This document shows positions 51,567 to 60,515 of a stretch of 64,000 nt of DNA, piece by piece (positions within the stretch are counted from its first letter, which is position 1; every line of letters begins with the position of its first letter). Source of the stretch: Desulfobacteraceae bacterium (GTDB lineage Bacteria > Desulfobacterota > Desulfobacteria > Desulfobacterales > JACKCP01); assembly GCA_020633955.1 (NCBI GenBank), contig JACKCP010000003.1:180841-244840 (forward strand), written 5' to 3'. Under the pieces are notes generated by a model. That model made no database searches. It saw nothing but the letters and a program-made list of their open reading frames with translations, and was not told the origin of the DNA. The translations under genes and the position numbers were made by a program.

Positions 51567-51651
51567 GCCGAAGTGGTGGAATTGGTAGACACGCCAGGCT
51601 TAGAACCTGGTGGCGCGAGTCGTGGAGGTTCGAGTCCTCTCTTCGGCACCA
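51567..51651 (+). tRNA. tRNA-Leu (UAG anticodon), copy 2
   Basis: The 85-base mature sequence, CCA included, is identical to 49842-49926 but on the plus strand. It is followed by a hairpin AAAGAGCTTAAAAA / TTTTTAAGCTCTTT (about 51655-51686) and a T run. The two genes form a perfect inverted pair around 1.64 kb holding a hydrolase gene and ppiC. Confidence 0.96.
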
Positions 51652-51652
51652 T

Positions 51653-51688
51653 AAAAAGAGCTTAAAAATTTTTTTTTAAGCTCTTTTT
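51653..51688 (+). terminator. Terminator after tRNA-Leu copy 2
   Basis: AAAGAGCTTAAAAA and TTTTTAAGCTCTTT form a long stem with a short T loop and T-rich tail, 2 bases past the CCA end. Confidence 0.75.
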
Positions 51689-51757
51689 TATTTTGTAAAT
51701 CTGTTATAGACAATATCTGAATAATTTATCTAATAAACTTTAATGAGGATTTGAAAA

Positions 51758-51982
51758 TTGAGTTACGGTGCAAAAATAAGCAGAACAGGCGGAAGCCTCA
51801 AAAATCTGTTTGTAACAGGTAAGAAGGAAGCAGTTAATAATTCCAGATATTTTTGTATTGAGGACAATGAATACGATCCTGATTTATACTCAAAAAGCAA
51901 TCATGCTGAGCTTGGCTCAGCAGATGACATTCTCTCTGCCTGGCTTGACGGCCTTGCAGAAGAGGCAGAGCAGGGCGAGTAA
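51758..51982 (+). CDS. Small protein of unknown function before fabH
   Basis: A 74-residue acidic protein starting with TTG at 51758 (GAGGATT sits 8 bases upstream). SYGAKISRTGGSLKNLFVTGKKEAVNN opens it, and the acidic C-terminus is ELGSADDILSAWLDGLAEEAEQGE. The family was not recognised. The ketoacyl-ACP synthase gene starts 54 bases after its stop, so the two may be co-transcribed. The short length and rare start keep confidence low, but the ribosome site and frame support it. Confidence 0.5.
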   Translation: MSYGAKISRTGGSLKNLFVTGKKEAVNNSRYFCIEDNEYDPDLYSKSNHAELGSADDILSAWLDGLAEEAEQGE

Positions 51983-52036
51983 TTGACTTTTTTGAGATTT
52001 CAGTTTCCCCATTAAATTAAATTTCAGGAGTAAAAA

Positions 52037-53050
52037 ATGAGAAGATCCGTTATAAAAGGCACAGGAAGATATATCCCACCCCATCTTGTAACAAATGATG
52101 ATCTTGCAAAAATTATTGATACAACAGATGAATGGATTCAGCAGAGAACAGGCATTAAACAAAGATACTGGATTGAGCCGGGAAGCGTAACCGGCTCTTC
52201 AGACCTTGCACTTGAAGCTTCAAAAAAAGCAATGGACAAGGCCGGCTGGAAACCTGAAGATATTGATTTAATAATTTTTGCAACTCTAAGTCCTGATATA
52301 TTTTTCCCTGGTTCTGGAGTTTTTCTTCAGACAAAGCTTGGTCTTGATTCAACACCTGCACTTGATATCAGACAGCAGTGCACAGGATTTCTATATGGAA
52401 TAACCACAGCAGATGCATATATAAGAGCTGGAATTGCAGACCGGGTTTTGGTAGTGGGTGCTGAAGTGCATTCAACCGGACTTGATAAAACAGACAGAGG
52501 CAGAGACGTTACTGTAATCTTTGGTGACGGTGCAGGCGCAGCCTGTATTGAAGTATGTGAATCAGATGAAGAGATCGGTATTATAGGTCATGCTCTTCAT
52601 GCAGACGGTAAATATGCAGAAAGCCTTATGCTTGAGCTTCCGGCATCAAGATATTCTCCTGAAAGACTTACAAAAGAAATGATGGTTGACGGAAGAGAAT
52701 ATCCAAAAATGGACGGTTCAAGGATTTTCAAGCTCGCAGTAAAAAAACTTCCTGAAGTAACCCATGAAATTCTTGAAAAGACAGGATACACAATTAATGA
52801 TCTTGATATGATTATTCCACATCAGGCCAATCTTAGAATTAATGAATTTTATCTTCAGAAACTCGGCCTTCCACCTGAAAAAATGTTCAACAATATTCAG
52901 AAATACGGAAATACTACAGCAGGAAGTATTCCAATTGCACTTGATGAAGCAATAGAGCTTGGTAAAATTGATACTTCAAAGGATCTTGTTCTTTTATCAG
53001 CACTTGGTGCTGGTCTTACCTGGGGTGCAGTCCTTTATAAATTCAGCTGA
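52037..53050 (+). CDS. fabH: Beta-ketoacyl-ACP synthase III-like (FabH family)
   Basis: A 337-residue condensing enzyme that starts fatty acid synthesis from an acyl-CoA and malonyl-ACP. The catalytic Cys is in LDIRQQCTGFLYG, His in IIPHQANLRINEF, and Asn in KYGNTTAGSIPIALDE, the KAS III triad. GTGRYIPPHLVTNDDLAKIIDTTDEWIQQRTGI is the usual start. There are no other fab genes around, so this could be a FabH paralogue with its own acyl specificity. GGAG precedes the ATG. Confidence 0.9.
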   Translation: MRRSVIKGTGRYIPPHLVTNDDLAKIIDTTDEWIQQRTGIKQRYWIEPGSVTGSSDLALEASKKAMDKAGWKPEDIDLIIFATLSPDIFFPGSGVFLQTKLGLDSTPALDIRQQCTGFLYGITTADAYIRAGIADRVLVVGAEVHSTGLDKTDRGRDVTVIFGDGAGAACIEVCESDEEIGIIGHALHADGKYAESLMLELPASRYSPERLTKEMMVDGREYPKMDGSRIFKLAVKKLPEVTHEILEKTGYTINDLDMIIPHQANLRINEFYLQKLGLPPEKMFNNIQKYGNTTAGSIPIALDEAIELGKIDTSKDLVLLSALGAGLTWGAVLYKFS

Positions 53051-53067
53051 TATTAATTTTTCAATAA

Positions 53068-53091
53068 GGGCCTTAAAAACAGGCCCTTTTT
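53068..53091 (+). terminator. fabH terminator
   Basis: GGGCCT at 53068-53073 pairs with AGGCCC at 53081-53086, then TTTTTCTG. It lies 17 bases past the fabH stop. Confidence 0.8.
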
Positions 53092-53196
53092 CTGTCTATT
53101 CCCGCCAAATTATAATGCCTTGATATTTAGCCATAAATTTAATATTTTAAATTAATAATGAATATTTTATAAAAATCATTCCTTTAGAGATAATTT

Positions 53197-55773
53197 ATGA
53201 AAAGACTAAATGAAATTTTTTTTAAAAGCACTTTAGCCAGAAAACAGCTGCTGTTTATTCTGTCAATCAGCTTATTTTTTACAATTATTGCTTCATCTAT
53301 CCAGATCTGGGTTGAATATAAAAGAGATTTAAAAAAAATTGATAATGAATTTTTGATTATCCAGCACACTCACCTTCAGACAATGGCCAGCAGTCTGTGG
53401 GAAATGAATATAAATCTTCTTAAAAAGCATATGGATAACATCCTGACACTAAGGCATATAATTCACATACAGGTTAACTATAATCACAAGGAAGAAATAA
53501 CTTCCGGTAAAATACTTCAAGACCATGAAATAATAACAAAGGAATTTCCTTTGGTGTACAATGATTACGGAAAAAATATCAATATTGGTAAAGTAAAAAT
53601 CACAGCTTCGATGTCGGAAATTTACAAGGAAACATTTAACAGAGCAATTTTAATAATTTTACTCCAGTCAATTCAGATTTTCTCAGTATCCCTTTTTATA
53701 ATGATAGTTATTTATCATTATTTTATAAAAAACCTTATAAGAATAAGCAGATATTCAAAAAACATTTCTCTTGAAGACCTTGAATCAACACAAAATATTT
53801 ATCTGACAAGGAAGAAAAAATCTATAAAAGATGAGCTTGATGAACTTGCCGACTCACTTAACAGTATGAGAGAAAGGCTCAAAACAGAGCTTCAAAATAA
53901 AGATCTTGCTGAACACAAACTCAGGGAAAACGAGGAGTTTTTAAGAATTACTCTTAATTCAATTGTTGATGGAGTAATTACAACAAACCTCGAAGGTGAG
54001 GTTGTATCCATAAATCCAGTTGCAAAAAGTCTTACAGGCTTTAATGAAAAAAATGCACCTGGGAAAAAAATTTATGAAATTTTTGATATTTACAATCTTA
54101 CAACAGGACTTAAAATTCCAGACCCTTTTAAAACTGCCCTTCGTTTCGGAAAGGCGGCCGATAATTTTGGGAGAAGTCTTCTAAAATCAAAAAACGGCCA
54201 AGAATATATTATATCATTTACAGCTGTACCAATATTTGATGATAATTCAGAAAAAAAAGGTGTTGTAATTGTTTTCAGGGATCTTACATCTTCACATGAA
54301 AAAGATATTAAACTGATTGAAAAGGAAAAAAATTACAGAATAATTTTTGAGCAGTCAAACGCCTCAATTATTGTTGTTGATCCTTTTACATATAGAATTA
54401 TTGACTGTAACAGAAAAACCTTTGAACTATTCCAGATTGAAGAGGATGAATTAGAAAGAATAAACTTCACTGATTTTTTTAAAAATGAAAAAAATATTCC
54501 TGATTTTGCAAATTTGACAGAAAAGCCGGAACAATATGAATCAGAGCTTCTTTCTCTTAACAGAAATATTTTGTACTGCATGGTAAATCTTCAGATAATA
54601 GACCATGAGAATCAGAAAAGAATTCTTGCCGTAATAACAGATATTTCATCAATAAAAAAAATGCAGGATAAAATTATTGAAACCCAGAAAATGGATTCAA
54701 TTGGAAATCTTGCAGGAGGTATTGCCCATGATTTTAATAATAAACTTGCAGGTATTCTGGGTTATGCATCTATGCTTGGAGAAATGGAAGATAGAAAAGA
54801 CAAAAAGGAAATTATTACAAACATAATTCAGTCTGCCCAAAGATCCGCAGAAATTACAAAAAATCTTCTTGGTTTTGCAAGAAAAGGTAAAAATATTTTA
54901 GAACCCTGCAATCTGAATATTATGGCTGAAGATGTAGTTTCAATTATTAAATCAGGCATATCAAGTGAAAAAAACATATCTTTCAATTTTAATTTTGCAG
55001 ATGACCTTTACTCAATTGATGCAGACCCTTTACAGATAAAACAGGCTGTAATGAATATTTGTCTCAATGCTGTTGAGGCAATTGAAAAAAACGGTGAAAT
55101 ATTAATTGAAACAAAAAATATCAACAAAAGCAGGGTAGAGCTTTCAATAAAAGACTCTGGTTCAGGAATTCCTGAAAAAATTAAATCAGGAATATTTGAG
55201 CCTTTTGTTACAACAAAAAATAATTCTGAAATGACAGATGGAAGGGGGTTAGGGCTTCCTGCTGTTTATGGAATTATAAGAAATCATAACGGTTCAATTG
55301 AATACAGTTCCAGAGAAGGAAAAGGCACTGTTTTTAAACTGAGCTTTCCAAAGGGATTCAAGCAGTCTCAAAAAATTGAAACTCTTAATTATGCAGATGG
55401 ATACGACAAGAAAACAATTCTTATAATTGAAGATGAGGAAATTTTAAGATCAATGCTTGAAAATATTCTTCAAAATTATAAATTCCATGTTCTCAAGGCT
55501 TCAAACGGCCAGGAAGGAGTTGAAGTTTTCAAACAGAATAAAGATATAATTTCAGCTGTAATCCTTGATATGAAAATGCCTGTAATGAATGGGAAAGAAG
55601 CTTTTGTTGAACTGAAAAAAATTGATTCCTCAGTAAAAGTACTTATTTCAACCGGATACGGCAATAATGAAGAAGCCCAGGAAATTTTAGATCTTGGTGC
55701 AATGGAGCTTTTAACAAAGCCTTATCAGATGAAAGATCTTATGGACAAGCTTAAAAAGCTAATCATCACCTGA
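53197..55773 (+). CDS. Hybrid sensor histidine kinase with two PAS domains and a receiver
   Basis: An 858-residue inner-membrane kinase. TM1 is at about 17-38, a periplasmic sensor at about 40-150, TM2 at about 152-175, then a HAMP-like linker. PAS domains follow at about 240-370 (ITLNSIVDGVITTNLEGEVVSINPVAK) and about 375-490. The dimerisation/phosphorylation helix has His511 in LAGGIAHDFNNKLAGILGYASML, and the ATPase region has DSGSGIP and GRGLGLPAVYGI. A C-terminal receiver carries Asp791 in VILDMKMPVMNGKEAF and Lys in LTKPYQ. There is no output regulator next to it; the diguanylate cyclase gene is convergent. Confidence 0.93.
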   Translation: MKRLNEIFFKSTLARKQLLFILSISLFFTIIASSIQIWVEYKRDLKKIDNEFLIIQHTHLQTMASSLWEMNINLLKKHMDNILTLRHIIHIQVNYNHKEEITSGKILQDHEIITKEFPLVYNDYGKNINIGKVKITASMSEIYKETFNRAILIILLQSIQIFSVSLFIMIVIYHYFIKNLIRISRYSKNISLEDLESTQNIYLTRKKKSIKDELDELADSLNSMRERLKTELQNKDLAEHKLRENEEFLRITLNSIVDGVITTNLEGEVVSINPVAKSLTGFNEKNAPGKKIYEIFDIYNLTTGLKIPDPFKTALRFGKAADNFGRSLLKSKNGQEYIISFTAVPIFDDNSEKKGVVIVFRDLTSSHEKDIKLIEKEKNYRIIFEQSNASIIVVDPFTYRIIDCNRKTFELFQIEEDELERINFTDFFKNEKNIPDFANLTEKPEQYESELLSLNRNILYCMVNLQIIDHENQKRILAVITDISSIKKMQDKIIETQKMDSIGNLAGGIAHDFNNKLAGILGYASMLGEMEDRKDKKEIITNIIQSAQRSAEITKNLLGFARKGKNILEPCNLNIMAEDVVSIIKSGISSEKNISFNFNFADDLYSIDADPLQIKQAVMNICLNAVEAIEKNGEILIETKNINKSRVELSIKDSGSGIPEKIKSGIFEPFVTTKNNSEMTDGRGLGLPAVYGIIRNHNGSIEYSSREGKGTVFKLSFPKGFKQSQKIETLNYADGYDKKTILIIEDEEILRSMLENILQNYKFHVLKASNGQEGVEVFKQNKDIISAVILDMKMPVMNGKEAFVELKKIDSSVKVLISTGYGNNEEAQEILDLGAMELLTKPYQMKDLMDKLKKLIIT

Positions 55774-55806
55774 TAATACTTGTCAAGATGTACAAGAAAC
55801 AGTTGA

Positions 55807-57966
55807 TTAAGATATTCCAGCATTAACAACCCGGTTTCGACCCTCTTTTTTTGCAGCATACAGACTGTTGTCAACACGGGTCAGAAAAACTCCTGTTTTT
55901 TCCCTTTGTTTTAATTGCCCAACCCCCATGCTGACTGTGACCGGCTTCTCAAGGCCAAAATCATGATTTTCAATATTTTCCTTTAAAGTATTCATTATTT
56001 TAAAGGCATCCTGATGACGCGTATTTGGAAGAACCATTAAAAATTCCTCTCCGCCCCAGCGCCCAAAGTGATCTGTTTTTCTGATTGATTTTTGTACAAA
56101 ATCAGCAAGTTCCTTTAAAACCATATCTCCCTTTATATGTCCGTAAAAGTCATTTATGGATTTAAAATAATCAATATCCATGATTACAAGGGAAAGAGGT
56201 TCTCCAAGTATAACAGATTTCTGGTTTTCAATTTCAAGTCGTTTTTCAATTGACTTTCTATTGAATATTCCAGTGAGGTGATCATAAGTTGCAGCATATC
56301 TTAGTTTTTCATTTAGTATTTTCAGCTTTTTTGCATACCTTCTCAGACTTATCTGCCGCCAGATCAGAAAAATAAAAACAACACATGCAACAATAAAGGC
56401 TTTTAACAAAAAATCCTTGTTAAAAAACTGATTTGCAACTTCAATATCAAACCATTTTTTATATAAGTTGATCTTTTCCTGCTCGGAAAGAGAATTTATG
56501 CCTTTATTTAAAATTGACAGAAGAATATCATTTCCTTTTCTTACCCCGGTTTTCATCTGATTTTCCTGGGGAACAGAACCAGCAATTTTAATATTTTCCA
56601 GAGCATGTGCCTCAATGGTATTGATTATTGTTGGAAGGCTGTCAATGGTTGCAAAGGCCTTTTGTTCGCTCACCAGCTTCAGTGCTTCTCGTGTGTTTTC
56701 AACTTCAATGATATTTATGTCGGGATGGTTTTTCTTTACGTATTCAGTAATGAAAAAGTGTGCCTGAAGTGCAATTGTTTTTCCATACAATTCCGAATAA
56801 TCTGCAATAAAAGCAGCATCATTTCTTGCTGCAATGACTGTTGCAAAGTTAAAATAGGGCTGGGTGAAGTCTATAAAAGATTTTGATTCACTTGTTTCAT
56901 TCATGAGAGGGATAACTTGACATCGTCCATTACTGATAAACTCAAGACTTTGATCCCAGGTATCTGTAGGAATAAGATTTAGTTTGAAACCTGTTCTTTT
57001 TGAAAGCAGATTTATGAGATCAGCAGACAATCCGCTGTGAACACCGTTGTCATCAATAAAATCCAATGGGGGCCATGAAGGATCAACACAGATGTTAATC
57101 TTATTATTAAGGTACAAGTATTCCTTTTCTTTTACTGTGAGGTTAACCATGCTTTTTTCATATATTTCAGCAGTATCAAGGAGCCATTTTTTTCTGATAC
57201 TGTGAAGTTCCTCATCGGAAATTGCATTGAGGCTTTTTTGTATCACATTAAAAAGAATTTTGTTTTCCTTAAGGGTTGCAATGGACAAGCTTGTGATAAA
57301 CGGGTCTTCGCTGATGTGAAATGCCAGGCGGATATCTGTAATCATCCTTTGTGACATTATATAATCTGCTACTCCGATTTCTTCTATAAAACCATCGGCT
57401 TTTCTGGAGTGAACCATATCAATGCATTCAAGAATATCTCTGACCGGCATTGTCCTGATATCAGGATGATATTTGGGAAGATTAATTTCCAGATCAAAAC
57501 CTGCTGGAACTGCTATTGTTTTATCTGCCATATCTTTAAGATTAAAGAATTTTTTCTGATTCTCTTTTTTTACAAGCACACCAGTAAGACTTTTTGCATA
57601 TGATGTGGTAAATCTCAACAAATCCCTTCTTTCGGGTATATCAACAATATTAAGCATTACATCGAGTTTTTTTTCACCCATCATTTTAATGAATTCATCC
57701 CAGCTTGGGCCTGTTACGTATTCAATTTTAAGGCCGGAAATTTCTGAGATTCTGTTCATTACATCAATGCTGATACCCTGAGGCTTGCCGTTTTCATAAA
57801 AATTGAAAGGAGGCCAGTCTGTCTCGTTATGCACCCTGATTATTGGTTTTTTTTCAAGAAAATCCAGTTCTTCCTGATTGAATTCCAAGGCTGTTGTGAC
57901 GGAGCAGAAAAGCAAGTTGATTATTGTGTAAATAATTAAGGGTAGAAAATAAAATTTGCAGTACAT
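55807..57966 (-). CDS. Diguanylate cyclase with two periplasmic solute-binding sensor domains
   Basis: A 719-residue c-di-GMP synthase. A signal sequence (1-25) leads into two tandem SBP_bac_3 domains: about 40-260 (FLEKKPIIRVHNETDWPPFNF, QGISIDVMNRISEISGL) and about 280-500 (LNNKINICVDPSWPPLDF, SGLSADLINLLSKRTGF). A transmembrane helix (about 517-535) and a GGDEF domain follow, with the active-site loop in RWGGEEFLMVLPNT and a TYDHLTGIFNRKSI start. The GGEEF is intact, so it should be active. Likely it senses amino-acid-like ligands; unproven. Confidence 0.92.
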   Translation of the reverse strand: MYCKFYFLPLIIYTIINLLFCSVTTALEFNQEELDFLEKKPIIRVHNETDWPPFNFYENGKPQGISIDVMNRISEISGLKIEYVTGPSWDEFIKMMGEKKLDVMLNIVDIPERRDLLRFTTSYAKSLTGVLVKKENQKKFFNLKDMADKTIAVPAGFDLEINLPKYHPDIRTMPVRDILECIDMVHSRKADGFIEEIGVADYIMSQRMITDIRLAFHISEDPFITSLSIATLKENKILFNVIQKSLNAISDEELHSIRKKWLLDTAEIYEKSMVNLTVKEKEYLYLNNKINICVDPSWPPLDFIDDNGVHSGLSADLINLLSKRTGFKLNLIPTDTWDQSLEFISNGRCQVIPLMNETSESKSFIDFTQPYFNFATVIAARNDAAFIADYSELYGKTIALQAHFFITEYVKKNHPDINIIEVENTREALKLVSEQKAFATIDSLPTIINTIEAHALENIKIAGSVPQENQMKTGVRKGNDILLSILNKGINSLSEQEKINLYKKWFDIEVANQFFNKDFLLKAFIVACVVFIFLIWRQISLRRYAKKLKILNEKLRYAATYDHLTGIFNRKSIEKRLEIENQKSVILGEPLSLVIMDIDYFKSINDFYGHIKGDMVLKELADFVQKSIRKTDHFGRWGGEEFLMVLPNTRHQDAFKIMNTLKENIENHDFGLEKPVTVSMGVGQLKQREKTGVFLTRVDNSLYAAKKEGRNRVVNAGIS

Positions 57967-58082
57967 GACAGGCTCCTTAATTTTTTTCTTGTTGATTAAC
58001 TAATCTAATACTAGATATTGGTCAACGTATTTTGAGCCTTTTATTCTATAAAACAGGGAGGGGGAGCAAAACCCTTATCTGG

Positions 58083-59249
58083 TCAGCGTGGCAGCTCGGT
58101 GCCTTCATTCATAATCCGGATGTATTCGACGTAAGAATAAAGACGGTTTCTTTTTTGTCCCGTCACCTCTTTGAGAATTCCGAGTTGTTCCAATTCGCGC
58201 AGGCAGGCATTGACGGTCGCCGGTGAGAGCTTGGTCTTTTCCTGAATCCAATTCGGAGAGGACATCGGACGTTCCAGCATTGCCTTATGAATCAGGTGTG
58301 CAGAGCCGGAGATGCGTTTCAGTCCATTAATCAGTTGGCCGTCCATAGCTGAAAGCCTCATTAATTGCTGCGCTGTATCAACCGCCTGCGTTGCGGTGTG
58401 AATGACCGCATCAGCAAAAAAATGCAGCCATTTCTCCCAATCACCGGTCAGGCGGACCTCATTCAACAGCTCATAGTACCGCTGCCGATGAGTCTTGAAA
58501 TACAAACTCAAATACAGCATCGGTTCTTTGAGCACCTTCTCGGAACAAAGCAGCAAGGTAATGATCAAACGCCCCAGACGTCCGTTGCCATCGAGAAATG
58601 GGTGAATTGTCTCAAACTGAACATGGGCCAGCGCCGCTTTGATCAAAACCGATGTTCTCTCCGGCTGATCGTGTAAAAACAACTCCAGCTTACCCATGCA
58701 CTCCTGAACATATTCCGGAGGGGGAGGCACGAAAGCCGCAGTGCCGGGGCGACTGCCACCTATCCAGTTCTGGCTTCTACGAAACTCGCCCGGATCGCAT
58801 TCTTTGCCGCGTCCCTTCGACAGCAGAACACTGTGGATTTCTTTCAGCAATCGAAGCGATAGCGGAAAATCCTCATTCAACCGGTTCAAGCCATGATTCA
58901 GCGCTGCTACATAATTACTGACCTCCTGTACGTCATCCAGCGGCACACCCGGTTGATGTTCAAACTCGAACAGCAGCAGATCGGAAAGGGAAGACTGAGT
59001 TCCCTCGATCATCGATGAAAGAACAGCCTCTTTCCGAACATACATATAAAGGAAAAGTGAAGTGTCAGGGAGCAGCACTGAAACGCTGTCCAGACGACCG
59101 AGAGCCAGCAGTGCCTGATCAAACCTTTCCCGAAGCTCTGATGACCATTCAATAGGTGGTGTTGGCGGCAACGGAGCCGGAACAAAAGCTTTCGCATTCT
59201 CGCCAACCGTCGAGATGGGAATATAATGGCCTTGCAGATCTCGATTCAT
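58083..59249 (-). CDS. Fic/DOC-family AMP-transferase with N-terminal inhibitory motif
   Basis: A 388-residue Fic protein. The Fic core has the full motif HPFLDGNGRLGR (216-227), with catalytic His216, Asp/Asn and Arg intact. The inhibitory helix S-x3-E-G is present at 78-83 (SSMIEG), so it is a class II Fic that is self-inhibited until released. A winged-helix-like C-terminus (about 310-375, SPNWIQEKTKLSPATVNACLRELEQLG) follows. The gene is visibly G+C-richer than its neighbours, so it was probably acquired. No antitoxin is adjacent. Confidence 0.92.
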   Translation of the reverse strand: MNRDLQGHYIPISTVGENAKAFVPAPLPPTPPIEWSSELRERFDQALLALGRLDSVSVLLPDTSLFLYMYVRKEAVLSSMIEGTQSSLSDLLLFEFEHQPGVPLDDVQEVSNYVAALNHGLNRLNEDFPLSLRLLKEIHSVLLSKGRGKECDPGEFRRSQNWIGGSRPGTAAFVPPPPEYVQECMGKLELFLHDQPERTSVLIKAALAHVQFETIHPFLDGNGRLGRLIITLLLCSEKVLKEPMLYLSLYFKTHRQRYYELLNEVRLTGDWEKWLHFFADAVIHTATQAVDTAQQLMRLSAMDGQLINGLKRISGSAHLIHKAMLERPMSSPNWIQEKTKLSPATVNACLRELEQLGILKEVTGQKRNRLYSYVEYIRIMNEGTELPR

Positions 59250-59692
59250 ACTCTTATTTCACTTTTTAAATTAACTAATTCTTTATTTTAATTTATTACC
59301 AAAACTAAAATAAGATAGTGGTGAGTCATTGTCAAGGGGGCTGTTCGAGAATGACCTTCAGACTCGGTTGGAGGATTGATGTACATCCTCTATGCAGTGC
59401 AGACTTGCTGATTTTTGGAAAGGTAAATCCGTGTTAACTTCGCTTTGCCAGCGATCCGAACCCAAATTGCCTAAATCGGCCGTCTGCTGGTGCCGTGGGT
59501 TGGGAAATCGCATTTTTAACCCTTTCTTGAAGGCCACGTCACCGGGCATGTTTTTCATCAGGTGTAATCGGGCGGTTTTGAACTCTTTGTTTTTTGCAAC
59601 CCAAAAATGACCCCTCTTTGCAACCGAAATTTGACCCACCTGAGTTAAAAAAAATTAATAATTATCCACTACCTTACAGTTTGTCGAAGTCT

Positions 59693-59754
59693 CCGCCGTT
59701 GCGGCCGGGAACGTACGGAGCCCACGCGACTGGTGTTCCCGGCCGCAACGGCGG
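59693..59754. repeat. G+C-rich 20-bp perfect inverted repeat
   Basis: CCGCCGTTGCGGCCGGGAAC at 59693-59712 and its exact reverse complement at 59735-59754, with 22 bases between. It is strikingly G+C-rich in this AT-rich DNA and must be imported. It has the form of a transposon-associated terminator or end, but no element could be assigned. Confidence 0.7.
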
Positions 59755-59868
59755 GCAGGTCATTAAATTGCATTCTAATTCCTTTCTTTTAAAGTTTCTG
59801 AAAGTCTGTAACTGTTCCATGGGCAATTTATTACATGAGCCCTGTGGGTTACGCGGTCAAGCAGTGTA

Positions 59869-59986
59869 AAAGGGGTCAAGTCTACTCTTGACTCATGTGA
59901 ACAAACACATGCTTTAAAGCAAGAGTGCTATTTTTCATTCTTTCTGAGCAAGGCGAGTCAAGGGTATATCTGCCCCCTTTACGTAC
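59869..59986. repeat. Repeat family D, copy 1
   Basis: A palindromic 118-base unit. It starts AAGGGGTCAAGTCTACTCTTGACTC and ends GAGTCAAGGGTATATCTGCCCCCTTT. Its middle (GAGTGCTATTTTTCATTC, TTTCTGAGCAAGGCG) matches the reverse complement of 44764-44860. Bases 59870-59890 occur again, exactly inverted, at 60193-60213. This REP-like form is typical of repeats mobilised by IS200-like (RAYT) transposases, which is an inference. Confidence 0.7.
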
Positions 59987-60192
59987 TCAGTCAATAGAAC
60001 TTTTAACAAATTAAAAATTTCATACAATCAAAGGTGTTGCAAAAAAAAGCAAGCAAGATTTTGCTTCTTTTATAAGATAAGCTATTATAAAACCTGGCTT
60101 ATAGTTATAATAAACAGTCTTGAAAAAAGAATGAAATCTGATAAGGAATTAAACAATAAAGTGAGGGAAATCAATTTAAGTGGCTATTGGGC

Positions 60193-60213
60193 CAAGAGTA
60201 GACTTGACCCCTT
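60193..60213. repeat. Isolated terminal half of repeat family D
   Basis: A 21-base exact inverted copy of 59870-59890, 344 bases apart end to end. The rest of the unit is missing. It is just upstream of the ParDE-like antitoxin gene. Confidence 0.7.
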
Positions 60214-60302
60214 ATGAAAATCAGCGTTCTCATAGAATACCATTTTTAATATTTTTTTTTGTATGCTATTTTAATGATATGGATATTATAGGAGAACAAA
60301 AA

Positions 60303-60515
60303 ATGATTACTTTACCTTTAAAAAGCATGACTCTAAATGAAAAATTTTTGGCTATTGAAATGATATGGGAAGATATCTGTCATACTTCAGCTGATTTCCC
60401 TTCTCCGGCATGGCATGAAGCTGTTTTGAAAGAAAGGGATGAAAGAATTGCAAAGGGACAGGATAAACTTATTGATTGGGAAGTAGCAAAAAAACAACTG
60501 AGAGAATCTTTATAA
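60303..60515 (+). CDS. Addiction-module antitoxin (TIGR02574-like)
   Basis: A 70-residue protein starting at the ATG at 60303 (GGAG at 60291-60294), although the open frame extends further upstream. PLKSMTLNEKFLAIEMIWEDI is the typical start of the 'addiction module component' family, whose members pair with RelE/ParE toxins. The C-terminal half is basic-acidic and disordered. Its stop overlaps the toxin start by one base (TAATG). Confidence 0.85.
   Translation: MITLPLKSMTLNEKFLAIEMIWEDICHTSADFPSPAWHEAVLKERDERIAKGQDKLIDWEVAKKQLRESL

Larger units (their letters stand above)
59250..60302. other. Accessory intergenic region with IS relics and repeats
   Basis: It has no supported gene. At 59358-59640 is a G+C-mixed stretch whose end (TTTTGCAACCCAAAAATGACCCC, then CTTTGCAACCGAAATTTGACCC) looks like the terminal tandem repeats of IS21-type elements; it is likely an IS relic. 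At 59693-59754 a G+C-rich 20-bp perfect inverted repeat occurs, and 59869-59986 and 60193-60213 are family D repeats. The 60214-60302 end holds the promoter and ribosome site (GGAG at 60291-60294) of the antitoxin gene. Confidence 0.55.

Noticed and set aside
49842..51651. The paired tRNA-Leu genes as attachment sites of a genomic island
   Set aside because: Both are full length, inverted rather than direct, and no integrase is between or beside them.
59358..59639. Minus-strand frame near 59.5 kb as a gene
   Set aside because: No recognisable protein, no ribosome site, and the DNA looks like insertion-sequence remains.
59693..59754. The G+C-rich inverted repeat as another attC site
   Set aside because: It is a perfect 20-bp palindrome without an extrahelical base, spacer or GTTRRRY core.
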